From assembly GCA_029237695.1 (NCBI GenBank), contig CM055279.1:6466323-6530322 (forward strand): a stretch of 64,000 bases of DNA. Reading direction: 5' to 3'. The DNA is from Conchocele bisecta (lineage: Eukaryota > Mollusca > Bivalvia > Lucinida > Thyasiridae). The notes beneath the pieces are model-generated. The model searched no databases, was not told where the DNA came from, and saw nothing but the letters and a program-made list of their open reading frames with translations. Positions 34,601 through 49,600 of the stretch are shown here, one piece after another. The first letter of the stretch is position 1, and each line of letters opens with the position of its first letter. The translations under genes and the position numbers were made by a program.

Positions 34601-37600
34601 TATGGTCATTTCATATATCAAATTGAAGGTATCAATGAGGCGATCACTCTGGTGCATTTTTTGTCGAAATCGGATTGTTATGTCATCCAAGATGGCCGCC
34701 GAAAGGTCAAAAGGTCGTTCTTTTATTAGAGATTTCAAAATTATTCTTCACATGAACCTCTTGGCCCATGGTAGCCAAAATTAAAAGTTATGGTCCATGG
34801 GTGAAGCCTTTTTAGATTTGTTAAAATGGAGGTCATCGCTAATCCAAGATGGCCGCCGTCTAAAAATAGCATAAATTCTTAAAAAATCTTCTTCTGATGA
34901 ACCGCTTGCCACATTTCGACGAAACTTGGTAGGAATGATCGATGTACATTGCTCTTTCAAAGTTGTTAAAATGGTGACCCCGGGGTCAAAAATGGGCGTG
35001 GCCCGTGGGGTCAAATTTTATTTTTGACCGAATATGGTCATGTCATATATCAAATTGAAGGTATCAATGAGGCGATCACTCTGGTGCATTTTCTGTCAAA
35101 ATCGGATTGTTATGTCATCCAAGATGGCCGCCGAAAGGTCAAAAGGTCGTTCTTTTATTAGAGATTTCAAAATTATTCTTCACATGAACCGCTTGGCCCA
35201 TGGTAGCCAAACTTAAAAGTTATGGTCCATGGGTGAAGCCTTTTCAGATTTGTTAAAATGGAGGTCATCGCTAATCCAAGATGTCCGCCTTCTAAAAATA
35301 GCATAAATTCTTAAAAAATCTTCTTCTCATGAACCGCTAGCCGGATTTCGACGAAACTTGGTAGGAATGATCGATGTACAATGCTCTTTCAAAGTTGTGA
35401 AAATGGTGACCCCGGGGTCAAAAATGGGCGTGGCCCGTGGGGTCAAATTTTATTTTTGACCGAATATGGTCATGTTATATATCAAATCGAAGGTATCAAT
35501 GAGGCGATCACTCTGGTACATTTTTTGTCCAAATCGGATTGTTATGTCATCCAAGATGGCCGCCGAATTGTCATAAGGTCGTTCTTTTATTAGAGATTGA
35601 AAAATTCTTCTTCACATGAACCGCTTGGCCCATGGTAGCCAAACTTAAAAGTTATGGTCCATGGGTGAACCCTTTTCAGATTTGTTAAAATGGAGGTCAT
35701 CGCTAATCCAAGATGGCCGCCGTCTAAAAATAGCATAAATTCTTAAAAAATCTTCTTCTCATGAACCGCTAGCCGGATTTCGACGAAACTTGGTAGGAAT
35801 GATCGATGTACATTGCTCTTTGAAAATTTTTAAAATGGTGACCCCGGGGTCAAAAAATGGGCGTGGCCCGTGGGGTCAAATTGGGGTCAAATTTCATTTT
35901 TGACTGAATATGGTCATGTCATATATCAAATTGAAGGTATCAATGAGGCGATCACTCTGGTGCAATATTTGTTGGAATCGGATGATTATGTCATCCATGA
36001 TGGCCACCAAAAGGTCCATTTATTCAAGATTTTTAACGTCTTTTTCTCGGGAACCACATGGCCGATGCTTGGTGAAGCATTTTCAGATTTTGTAAAATGA
36101 GAGTCATCGCTTAATCCAAGATGACCGCCATTTAAAAATAGCACAATTTTTTTAAAACACATGAACTCAATGTCACATTCTCCTCTGGTGTTCATGGAGT
36201 CAGGTGAGTGAATTAGGGCCATCATGGCCCTATTGTTTTTAGCTCACCTGAGCGAAGCTCATGTGAGCTATTGTTACCGCAATGTGTCCGTCGTCGTCGT
36301 CCGTGAACATTTTCAAACGTCTTCTCCTCGGTAACCATTGGGCCTATGGTCACCAAACTTCATGGTCATGGTCCTTAGGTAGGGGGATTACAAAATTGTT
36401 AAAATGACGTCATTACGTAATCCAAGATGGCCGCCGTCTAAAAATAGCACAAATTCTTAAAAAATCTTCTTCTCAAGAACCGCCAACCGGATTTCGACAA
36501 AACTTGGTAGGAATGATCGATGTACATTGCTCTTTCAAAGTTGTTAAAATGGTGACCCTGGGGTAAAAAATGGGCGTGGCCCGTGGGGTCAAATTGGGGT
36601 CAAATTGTCATTTCATATATCAAATTGAAGGTATCAATGAGGCGATCACTCTGGTGCATTTTTTTCGAAATCGGATTGTTATGTCATCCAAGATGGCCAC
36701 CGAAAGATCAAAAGGTCGTTCTTTTATTAGAGATTTCAAAATTCTTCTTCACATGAACCGCTTGGCCCATGGTAGCCAAACTTAAAAGTTATGGTCCATG
36801 GGTGAAGCCTTTTCAGATTTGTTAAAATGGAGGTCATCACTAATCCAAGATGGCCACCGTCTAAAAATAGCATACATTCTTAAAAAATCTTCTCATGAAC
36901 CGCTTGCCGGATTTCGACGAAACTTGGTAGGAATGATCGATGTACATTGCTCTTTCAAAGTTGTTAAAATGGTGACCCCGGGGTCAAAAATGGGCGTGGC
37001 CCATGGGGTCAAATTGGGGTCAAATTTTATTTTTGACCGAATATGGTCATGTCATATATTCAAATTGAAGGTATCAATGTGGCGATCACTCTGGTTCATT
37101 TTCTGTCGAAATCGGATTGTTATGTCATCCAAGATGGCCGCCGAAAGGTCAAAAGGCAGTTCTTTTATTAGAGATTTCAAAATTCTTCTTCACATGAACC
37201 GCTTGGCCCATGGTAGCCAAACTTAAAAGTTATGGTCCATGGTTGAAGCCTTTTCAGATTTGTTAAAATGGAGGTCATCGCTAATCCAAGATGGCCGCCC
37301 TCTAAAAATAGCATAAATTCTTAAAAAATCTTCTTCTCATGAACCGCTTGCCGGATTTCGACGAAACTTGGTAGGAATGATCGATGTACATTGCTCTTTC
37401 AAAGTTGTTAAAATGGTGACCCCGGTGTCAAAAATGGGCGTGGCCCGTGGGGTCAAATTGGGGTCAAATTTTATTTTTGACCGAATATGGTCATGTCATA
37501 TATCAAATTGAAGGTATCAATGAGGCGATCACTCTGGTGCCTTTTCTGTCGAAATCGGATTGTTATGTCATCCAAGATGGCCGCCGAATTGTCAAAAGGT

Positions 37601-40600
37601 CGTTCTTTTATTAGAGATTTCAAAATTCTTCTTCACATGAACCGCTTGGCCCATGGTAGCCAAACTTAAAAGTTATGGTCCATGTGTGAAGCCTTTTCAG
37701 ATTTGTTAAAATGGAGGTCATCGCTAGTCCAAGATGGCCGCCGTCTAAAAATAGCATAAATTCTTAAAAAATCTTCTTCATGAACCGCTAGCCGGATTTC
37801 GACGAAACTTGGTAGGAATGATCGATGTACAATGCTCTTTCAAAGTTGTTAAAATGGTGACCCCGGGGTCAAAAATGGGCGTGGCCCGTGGGGTCAAATT
37901 TTATTTTTGACCGAATATGGTCATGTTATATATCAAATCGAAGGTATCAATGAGGCGATCACTCTGGTACATTTTTTGTCCAAATCGGATTGTTATGTCA
38001 TCCAAGATGGCCGCCGAAAGGTCAAAAGGTCGTTCTTTTATTAGAGATTTCAAAATTCTTCTTCACATGAACCGCTTGGCCCATGGTAGCCAAACTTAAA
38101 AGTTATGGTCCATGGGTGAAGCCTTTTCAGATTTGTTAAAATGGAGGTCATCGCTAATCCAAGATGGCCGCCTTCTAAAAATAGCATAAATTCTTAAAAA
38201 ATCTTCTTCTCATGAACCGCTAGCCGGATTTCGACGAAACTTGGTAGGAATGATCGATGTACATTGCTCTTTGAAAGTTGTTAAAATGGTGACCCCGGGG
38301 TCAAAAATGGTGTGGCGTGGGCCCGGGGTCAAATTGGGGTCAAATTTTATTTTTGACTGAATATGGTCATGTCATATATCAAATTGAAGGTATCAATGAG
38401 GCGATCACTCTGGTGCAATATTTGTCGGAATCGGATGATTATGTCTTCCATGATGGCCACCAAAAGGTCCATTTATTCAACATTTTTAACAACTTTATCT
38501 CAGGAACCACATGGCCGATGCTGGGTGAAGCATTTTCAGATTTTGTAAAATGAGAGTCATCGCTTAATCCAAGATGACCGCCATCTAAAAATAGCACAAT
38601 TTTTTTAAAACACATGAACTCAATGTCACATTCTCCTCTGGTGTTCATGGAGTCAGGTGAGCGAATTAGGGCCATCATGGCCCTCTTGTTTTATCATTTT
38701 ACCAGATTTCAGGACTGAATCAGAGCTCTAGATAAGGTTTGTATCTAAAGAGTTTTGTACCCCCAGATTTTAATTTCAATGCGTATTTTACTTTTACAAA
38801 TGTATTATTGATTTACTTCCTATTGAATAGGAAACAATTTTCTTAAAACTTCACTTATTTGAGCTGCAAAAAGCAAACACTGTATTAAATAAACATTTTA
38901 TTACAGTACAGTCACTACCGGTACTCAATTTAAAATCAATGCATATTGTCCCATTGCTGTGAGTATTTTGTACTCCCACTTTGGATAATCAATGCGTATC
39001 TAAAATAAGTGTGTAAAATACGCACCTTATCTGCAGCTCTGGCTGGATATATATTTTTTTTTATGTAAATATTTTGTTCTGATTTTCGGATTTTCCAATG
39101 CAGCCGGTTAAACACGAGATCAAACCCTTTGGCCCGGCCTTAAATAGGCCGTTAAACACGAATAAACAAAACATTTTTTTACCATTTTTCAAACTGTTTT
39201 CTGCTTTTCTTATCCAATAAAAATGTATTAATGGCATAGCTTTTCCTCTAAAATAAAAAGAGCAAAACAGGCTTTATCCCGTCAACATAGTGCGTATGTG
39301 CCGTGAAACACGGTGCCGTGAAACATTTTTGATATCCAGTCAATACTATTTTTTTGCATTTTACAGCCATTTGTAGGTGTTCACGGGATAAATAGAATAG
39401 TATGTTAGTGCCGTGAATGGGAAAAAATATCTGGCGCGGCACGGAAACAGGATGTGCTCGGCAGAGCCTCGCCCATCCCGTTTCCTGAGCCTATTTCTAT
39501 GTTGAGTCGCAGTGATGGTTAAACTTTGTTGATGCTGCACTAAATTAGTAGTTTTATGGATAAATAAATAAAATAATCAATTTTTTGTCTCGCCCTCGAA
39601 AGCGGAAAGCGAGACACAGGTTTTGCTTTTCCAGAGTCGGCGGCGTCATCATTCAATGTTAAGTTTTCGTGTTACGGTCATTACTTCAACACCTTATCAG
39701 CTACAGTCATACAACTTTATACATCTCTTTACTATACCGGTAGGACTATTACTATTTTTTTCTTGGGCCCCAGGGTCAAGGTCAAGGCGGAACAAGGCGA
39801 GACATTTGATTCCGCGGAATTCTTGTTTCTAGTCAGGGATGGGTTGTGGCCTAGGGGTTAGAACACCTGTCTTCCAATCCGGAGGTTGTGGGTTCAAACC
39901 TTGCATAGGGCATCAAACAATTACTTTCACAGTATTTCCATGCCACTGGTCTGTTGGATGAGACTTTAAACTGTTGTCCCGTCTCTATATGACCTTAGCT
40001 GTTGCTGGGACGTTAAACACTTTCACTTTTGGATGAGACTTGAAACTGTTGTCCCGTCTCTATATGACCTTAGTTGTTGCTGGGACGTTAAACACTTTCA
40101 CGTTTCGATAAAATGTATTGTATCCATAGACTTAATGCACAGGTCCTTACATGAAACAATTGAGTGAGTGTAGTGAATAGAGTTTGTTTAGCGGTAGGAC
40201 CGTATCACGAGTGCATTATTATAGGAATTAATTGCCTTTTTGTGGAATTTATCGGGGTATAAACTTGGAAAAGTCGCGGGAATACTGGACGAAGGCTGAA
40301 CGGCCTCGTCCAGTACCCCGCGACTTTTCCAAGTTTTGTTCGGCCTTCGTCCAGTATTCCCGCGACTTTTCCAAGTTTATATCCCCGATAAATTCCACAA
40401 AAATGCCATTCATTCCTTATAATTCCAGCATTTGAAATAAATTCATCAAGAAAATGTGTTTATTTTCCGTATTCTTAAGAATTATTTTAACTGCGCCTCA
40501 CGGTTACAGAAAGTAGTTCGGCGTGGGAGTTTACTGGGATATAAATTTTGGACAGAGACTTGCTACGGGCCAATCAAATGTTAGGGAATTGTGTAAATAT

Positions 40601-43600
40601 TTTTGTGCTGGAATTATTTAGCTGTAGGACCGTATCACGAGGGCATTATTTCAAGATAACCGTTCCACCTGGTTAAATATGTTTTCTTACATTTCATACA
40701 TGATACTTTATAACAACAAAGCAAATTACGCGTAAAATATGGCCAATAGATATGCAAATTAATTTCTGGAGGCTGGTCATTGTGAAGGCGACTGTCTCGA
40801 GATTCAGTGATGTGTCTAAGAACAGCATTTGATTGGCCGAAGGAAACTCGTAATTGCAACGTTACTAACGTCATTTCTCCATATATGGTAAGCGCCAGAG
40901 TGGTGTAAACAACTGCTGCCGAGTGTTGTAATTCACCGTTATATTTCTGTAAACTGTAGTAGCTAAAATGTATGAAAAATTGTTCTTTCTTGTTTTCAGC
41001 ATCGGATGCCGTAAATTGTCTACTAGATTCCAAATGGGCCAAGAGCAAAGCGAGTCCCGATTCCGAAATTGTATTCTCGGACAGAAAAAGTGTTGTCACA
41101 TTCATGAACAAGTAAGTTGTAACGTGGCTGTGACTGAGAAATGGGGCTTATGGGATTTGTGACCGGTGTAGCTCCTGATCAAATAGCACACTTCTGTAGC
41201 CTGATAACAATTTATATTGTTAGAAGCGTGACGTGTGTTTCATTGATGTAATAGCAAACAGTGCAGATCCTGATCAGACCGTGCGGATGCACGGGCTGAT
41301 CTGGATCTACACTGGTCACAAAACCCATAACTCCCATTTCTCTGCAACGGTAAGTCGTATTGACTTCCAACTTCATAAACTTGCTTATCATCATCCATGT
41401 TTTCATTCCATACCACACCCATGCAGCCTTCCTGTCCAAGGTTATTGTCAAATGACTTAGAAATTTGCGTTAAAGTTTTTATTTGTCGGTTCAGGCGGTG
41501 GCTGAGTGTATATATGAACCACTACTCACTTTATTTAGTGATATGGGCACGCATGGGCACATATACTCATCATGTGACAAAACTGCATAAATTATATTCT
41601 CATCCAAAGTATATGTTGTGACCACTCATTTGAACCGTCTCGCTGAGACGGTTCAAATGGTGGTCATGATATATACTTCAGACGTGAAGCAAGAAAGATA
41701 TTTCGCATTTTACATAGTGTGTCCGGCAGAAAACCATTCATTATTTCTGTGGCCAGTTTCCTCCTAAACCCATATGAAAATATTTCAGATTTTTAGCCAA
41801 AGGCCTGTTCCACAGAGCAGACAAAGTTGATAAAAAGAAAGATCGAGAGAAGCGCAAGAAGAAGAAAGAAGCCGAGGAGAAGGAGAAGGAAAAGGAGAAA
41901 GAGAAAGAAAAAGAAAGTGCTACAGAGGTAGGGACAATAGTAAAATTTGGGCCCTGAACTGAGAAAAAGGAGCTAATGACATACATTTGTAAAATATTAG
42001 GAAGACGATCAGAGCTACAGATAAGCTGCGTATTGGCGTATTTTACACACTTATTTTAGCAGAATACGCACTGCTTATCAAAAGTGCGAGTACAAAATAC
42101 TCACACCAATGTGAAAATACTCATACCAATGTGAAAATACTCACACCAATGTGAAAATACTCACACCAATGTGAAAATACTCTCACCAATGTGAAAATAC
42201 TCACACCAATGTGAAAATACTCACACCAATGTGAAAATATGCATTGATTTTCAAATTGAGTAGTGAAAATACTGTAATAAAGTTGAAATACTTATCATTT
42301 GTTCCCTATTTAATATAAAGGAAGAAAATCAATTGTACATTTTTAAAAGTAAAATATGCATTGAATTTGAAATCTGGCGGTATACGGTAGTACTCCTTAG
42401 ATACAAAACTTACCTGTAGCTCTGGGGGCCGTTTCACTAAACTTTGTACGACTAAAAGTAAGTGCAAAATGATGATACAGTGGAACCCCTCTAAACCGAA
42501 CACCCTGGGGACAGACTGAAAAGTTCGGTTTATAGGGGTTTTCGGTTTAGAGGGGTTTTCTATTTCCAGTTAAGGAAACGTATGCTTTCCATCATTAACT
42601 CTTGGATTTGTATAGTATATACCATTATTACCATATTGAAAGCATATGAGACAATTCTAAAGCACTCCCAACTTGCCATTTGTATGGAGAAATAAGAAAT
42701 GTACCCCCAAATTACGCACCTTAACGGGGGCTCGGCTACCCAGTTGTGTTTTATCATGTCGACATGTGTAATTCCCAATAAACAGAGTGCAGATGACATG
42801 GGATAAAGGCCCCTAAGTATTTTGTGCCACTGTGGAACTTTCTCGATCAGCTGGAGCGCTCTTTTAAAACCAGAATGTGTTTGTTTTTTATTGACATTGC
42901 AAATAGTGCAGATTCGCAAGGGGTATAGCAAATAGTGCAGATTCGCAATGTAATCCGAGTCTACGGTCTACACTGGTCGCAAAGAGCATATGACACATTT
43001 CACGTGTGCTGTGTAGTTACCGCGAGCTGCTACAATAGCCCACAGGCTACAGTCACGAGTTTACAGCCTCGTTAAGTAATTATCAGATTATCTCAATTAA
43101 TCGATCGGTGGGTTCACAAATAATGTGCCGATTATTTTATTTCCGTAATTGTTACGTACGCGTATAATTAAATTGTGAACCATGCTATTGTAATGAGCTT
43201 GTAAAACAGCAAACATGTCTCGTATTTAGGTCGCATGTATTGAATAGATTCTTAACTTTGTAATGCCGCTTATGACGTCCAAAAAGTACGCCGCTTAGCG
43301 CATTACACGCATGGATAGCGCCTGTACAGAGCTCAAGTTAGTGTGCGTAATTTGATCAATTTTGTTATTTCTTCCACACAAATGTCAAGTTGGGAGTCCC
43401 GTTAGAATCGTCTCATTCTCGTGGCTCCGCATTTTGGAAACCAGAGCTGAACAATACTACCGGGAACCAGTCTATTGTAAACACGGTGTGATTTTGACAC
43501 CCGCTTGAAACAACAACATTGAAATTTGGCGCGGTGTATTTCTTGGATGACATCCTGACAGGTGACCGTGTTTCCGGTTTTCCGGGGTTATTTTAACGCT

Positions 43601-46600
43601 GAAATATGGTTTTGGGACTTGAAATGGTGTCCGGATTACGGAGTAGAGGGGTTCCGGATTGGGGGGTAGAAACTAATGTGTTTATATAGCAGAATATTCG
43701 GGACGTGTTCGTATGTTCGGTATAGCGCGAATTCCGGTATAGAGGGGGTCCGGTTTGGAGGGGTCTGTAGTCTGTTGTCTGTAAATTTCACATTAACACT
43801 GTTTTCTTGTAAACAATTATTGGATTTACATTTAAATGTAAATCCATCGATTGAAATTTCCAGACAATCCTAAATTTATGAATATTTTAGTCTTACGAAG
43901 TTTAGTGAAATGGCCCCCTGGATCTACAATGTTCGTAAACGTTGGTTCAATAAATGTAAATCCATCAATTGAAATTTCCAGACGATCCTAAATTTGCACT
44001 TTATAATACAAACATTTTAGTCGTACAAAGTTTAGTGAAACGGCTCCCTGATTCTGGGATATTTCTCGCATCCGTACAAGTGAAATTCTGGAGTCGATCC
44101 CATTACCCCAGCCTAAAATGACACTAGCTTTTGACAGGCGGTTATACCACAGGTTGAAGTAATGAACCAAGGTCTATAAATACATTAAATATGCCTAAAA
44201 GCATCAATGAATGAAGAAAAAGAAAATATTTTTTTACTTCAACCTGTGGGTTTGACAGCATTGAATTAATAAATTATGTTTTGCTTGTCTTGTTACTCAG
44301 GAGAAGAAATCAAAGAAAGAGAGAAAGAAACAATTGGAGAAAGAAGCGGAAGAGTTGGCGAAGGAAGCAGAGAAGAAAAAGGTAAATATACACCTTGTGA
44401 TAAACAGAAGCTTATTGCCTGCTTAGTGTCCTGCCTGGGCAATAGTTTTGCGTGCCCGGTCAATAGTCGAAACTACATGTATTTCACCCCTGAAAATCAT
44501 GATGTCGTGCTTTTTGTGAAGATTACGTCATGAAATTCGTTGTGGATCGGTCAGTCGACGCGCCCCATGCCAAATTTACGTTCATTGTGTCACATACAGT
44601 GTCTACAGGTTGAGTAATAAAACAGTTATTTCATGAAATAACTGTAGATTGTAATTCGAGCTCTGGCTGTATAGTGCTCACCCATACAAGCTTCTGACCA
44701 GACTCGGGCTTACATGATCATATGCATTAAATTGTTTCCTTGGATTCGAAAACCCTTGCACAAATTTGTTCTCCTAGATGGTGGAATTTTGCTAATGGTA
44801 AAGACACTTGAATCATACACACACTGTGTGCTTTGTCTACATTCTTTCGTTCTTTTCTTTCAGGAGGAAAAGAAAAATAAAACCAGAAAATTCAAACTGA
44901 ATATGAGCGAGGACCAACGATTTGTCGATGGCAATTCTGTAAGTTTTTCTCCGCACTAACGTTAGATAACATATAAATACTAGTACAGTGAAACATCTCT
45001 AAACCGGACACCCTGGGGGCCTCCCAGGGTGTCCGGTTTAGAGATGTTTCACTGTATACCCAGGGTGTCCGGTTTAGAGATGTTTCACTGTGTATCAGGC
45101 ATTTGATCGTTCTGAGCCATAGTCGTGTGCTATGCGATCATGAACAGACATCACCTGAGATAAATGACCAAGAAACCAATCAAAAATATGATCACAGATG
45201 TGTTTGTGATGTCTGGCTTAGAGAGGTTCCACTGCACCTTGTACTACCGGACTAGTGGCATTATATCAAGCAAGGCTAGGAAATGTGTAGGAATTCCGAG
45301 GCTTGCAGGGATTCCACTGGGGGGAAAAAGAAATCGCCACTTCCCCAAATAAAAGAAAAAAAATCCATTTTACCCCCCCCTAAAATTGTAATTTTTTATC
45401 GCCAATTGTTTATTTTTATCGCCAATTGCGAAAGTGGCGATCGCCAGCGGAATCCGATGGACATTCTGTAAGTTTGTTTCCGCACTAACTTCATATGACA
45501 TACAATGATACCATCGCACTAGTGGTTTGATATCAAGTGAGGTTATGAATATGTAGGAATTACGAGGTTTGCCGAGCCGTGCATGATATTTCTGTTCCTA
45601 AAAGACACTAGCACGTTGTTCAACAATTTGTCGACGGACATTCTGTAAGTTTACATGTCTTATATAGATACTACCTGACTAGTGGCTTGACATATCAGGT
45701 GAGGGTATGATTAAACGATTGTGATCAAGCCCCACACCTGTAGCCTATTTCACCAACATTGCAAAGTATACTTTTCTAGCAAAGTATACTTTGAGGGAGT
45801 AATCGTTTATTTTTCCTAAAATGCATTATTTCATATAGAACTAACCACTGCATATATTTGATAATTAAAAGTATGCAGAATTATTATACTGAATTTATTA
45901 CATTATCACAGCCAAAATGGCTGTGATAATGTAATAAATTCAGTATAATAAAAATTAATAAATTTATCCTAAAATTGAAAATTTCTCCCTCAAAGTATAC
46001 TTTGCTAGAAAAGTATACTTTGCAATGTTGGTGAGATAGGCTACTGGGGTATACCATCAGCGCTTGTTTTGTGACAACTTTAGTTCATTTAAATTGTCTC
46101 TTATAGTACTTTAAGCTGAAAGGTGAAATCACATTCTATACAGTCACCCCTGAACTAAGGACAACGTGAGAAAATAAAAGTGTGGCCGATACAAACAGGA
46201 AATTGCAATTTCCTGTTTGTATCGGCCACACTTTTATTTCCCAATTATTTAATTACCACATAAATTATTACATAAATGATCCTGCGAATAAAGACCACTG
46301 CTTCCCTTGACTGGCCTTTATTCACAGGTTTGACTACATGTTTTGTGTACACTATCCATGCGTGACTTGAGAGATAGGGTTTATGCTGTTTGTGTTAATC
46401 CCATTCCCTGGTATACCGAGTGGCGAACAGTGTAGACCTGGATCAGATTGCGCAGTTGCGCAGGCTGGTCTGGGTCTTTCTGGTCACAATTGCCATAAGC
46501 AGATAAACCCCATTCCTCTAGTCACAGCTGCATTACTAGTATATCGATCGGACAAGAAATGACCCCAAATTGTCATGTCTAACACTAATGAGTTGAAATT

Positions 46601-49600
46601 GGTCAGATTAGAGAGAATCATATGTTGTGTACTGAATTATGCATAGTGTTTCAGATGTGGCAAATGTTTGGCACATTTCATTTGATCAAGTCGATGTATA
46701 TAATTATTCCATGAATTATTTTCAGATTTACGTCTGGATATACGACCCCATCCACCCGAAAACGTTTCTCATTGGTTTTCTCATGTGTAAGTATGTTTTC
46801 TTATTACAGTGGAACCTGTTTAAACCGGAAACCCTGGGGCTACCATGGTGTCCGGTTTAGACAGGTTCCACGGTATTTCTTGAATATGAGCGCCCCAAGA
46901 CATTTTGACATGTTTTGCAATCATGAACAGACGTTTACATCAGCCATAAATGTCAGTGACTCCAATCTAATTCAACAAACAAGTGTGTTCTCGATGTCCG
47001 GTTTAGAGAGGTTCCACTGTATACAAAATCAACTTTGTACATGTAAATGAGTTTAATTCACTTTGAATGTTGTTTTGTAAGTAAACAGTAAAATTCCCAG
47101 AAAGTTGTTGTAGCAACTCACTGTGTAATCTAATTCCTAAAGCAATCGTCTAATCATTCACTCTATCGATATATACTGAATTGTAAGCTCTCACCCAATC
47201 TTCAAATCAAATATATATTAAAACCGTCATCCAATCTATTAATCCTCACCCAGTCACCCAATCTATCTATATGAAACCCTTACCCAATATGACTATGCTA
47301 AACCCTCACCTTGGTTATGGACTAAGTGTTAGAACACCTGCCTTCAAATCCGGAGGTTGTGGTTTTAATAATCGCAGGCATAAAAAGGCTTTTATAGCAT
47401 TTCCATCCCACTGGTCTTACGGATGAGACTTGAACCGAGGTCCCATCCCTAAATGACCCTACCTGTTGCTGGGAGATTAATATTCACTTTCACTTTCTAA
47501 ACCCTCACCCAATCATCCATGCTATCTTTATTACACCATCACTAAATCATCTAGTATCTAGTCTTTTTGTATTAAAACCTTGGTCATTCCATCTATATTA
47601 AACCCTCACCCAACCAGCCAATCTATCTATATTAAACACTCGCCAAATCTTTTAGTCATTCTATATTAAACCCATGTTCATTCCATCTATATTAAACCCT
47701 CACGCAACCAGCGAATCTATCTACGGCATATTAAACCTCTCACAATCCATCTATACAGAACCCTCACCCAGTCGTGCAATCTAATGTATATAAGCTCGCT
47801 ATTGAACAAACATACACACCCGAACAATCACTCCATCCATCTGTCTATATACGGGGTGGGACTTTCCCCAGCCCATTATAGCGTTGGGGTGTCCCAGCGC
47901 CTTAATTTAAAAAACAAAGTACCCCAGCGCTATAAAATTCAGATAGAATATAAAAAGGCCCCAATTTTGACAGTTTTTGTGGCGCCTGCTTTAGCAGAGG
48001 CGCGACAAGCGCAACTATAGTCGGCTCTTTTTCCGTCGTCGTCGTCCGCGTCGTCCAGTTTTTTTGTAAGGCAAATGCGTTAAAGTTATTGTTTTTTCAC
48101 AACACTGTCAAATGCCTCGGCATGCGCGATACCGCTTCCGTGGCGGAATTCTTGTTTCATTTAGTTTCAGTTCCATTTGATCCTTCAAAGCACTATAAGA
48201 GTGTATTATCAGGTTTAAGCATGTATTGAACGAGATATATGGGTATATGCCCAATTTAATAAACATGACTCATCAAAATATGACATTCACGGTGAAATAC
48301 CCCAGCACCTTAAATTATTTCAGGAGAAAGGCCTGCGACCAGCGTAGATCCAGATCAGACTGTGCATCAGTATCTGCACTGTTAGCCATTCCTTCAATGA
48401 AACACAGGGATGGGTTGTGGTCTAGGGGTTAGAACACCTGACTTCCAATCCGGAGGTTGTGGGTTCAAACCTCGACTAGGACATAAACAAATACTTTCAT
48501 AGTATTTCCATCCCATTGGTCTGTCGGATGAGATTTTAAACTGGTCCCGTCTCTATATGACCTCAGCTGTTGCTGGAACGTTAAACCCTTTCACTTTTCA
48601 ATGAAACATGTGTGATCGTGTGTATTTGCAGTGATTGGTGCGGCTGCCCTATGCCTGTTTCCCCTATGGCCAGACTGGATGAGAATCGCGGTCTACTATA
48701 CTAGCTTGTTGGGCGCCAGTTTTGTGGGCTTCATGTTGTTTTTGATTGTGTGTAAGTATAAGCCATTGTGTACAGTAGTTATCCCTTCCACCCCTAAGTG
48801 TGTTATTGTAATGGACTCTTCTACATTCATTTTAGGACTTGTCAATTAAGGGCGTCAATGACATCAATGGGAACAGCATTTCCAAATATTTCTCATGTGT
48901 TTAACTGTAAGTAACATGCTAACAGGCACATTTACAAATACATGTAAGTCTATGGGATTTCAATGGGTGGGAAATTACTTCTGTCTAACATCTATACATT
49001 GGTCAGAGATCCTATAACTCATATGTCTTGATAGTGTGGGTGTCGCCGTTGTTTTGAGTTTTGAAATCTTTAAATAGTCGATCATCTTATCGACACTGTA
49101 TTTTCACTGTTTGCAAACCGTATGACACTCTGGTCTTTGGTTAGCCCTTTCAATACCACAGGCCTGTATATTGGTATTGGCAAAAAGTGTATATCCAGAT
49201 GAGCCGGCTCATGACGAGCCGTCTCGTCAGGGTCTGCACTTTTTGTAATTTTCATATTTTTAAGAACAAAAACACCCTCTTTTCATATAAGGACTGGTCT
49301 GAAAATCATTTTGCGACAATTGGATCAGTTGCAAAATTAACATCAAAATCCATTCCAGCTACTTAGGGCTGAAAGGGTTAAGCACCATTCCATTTCATTC
49401 AGTTTTGAAATCTTTAATTCGACTACCATACTATTATTTTCAGTCTGTGTAATAATATTCCCCATAGTATGGGTGTTGCGTTCAGAAAACATCATTTCTC
49501 AGAATCAGGACTTTCACTGGTCACAATTCCCATAACGATCAGGGTTCATCTTTACCGGAATGCCGACTTACATGGTTTGGCCCTCATGTACATTTTCGGC

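Noticed and set aside
34292..38553. Many 60-142 codon frames such as MVMSYIKLKVSMRRSLWC repeated across the array
   Set aside because: They recur with the 430-bp unit period, are disrupted differently in each unit and have no protein-like conservation; they follow from the repeat itself.
41741..41986. Minus-strand frame rich in Ser/Phe
   Set aside because: It is the complement of the Lys/Glu codons of SEC62 exon 4.
42101..42240. Regularly spaced short repeats that look CRISPR-like
   Set aside because: The 20-bp units are contiguous without spacers; it is a minisatellite in a eukaryotic intron.
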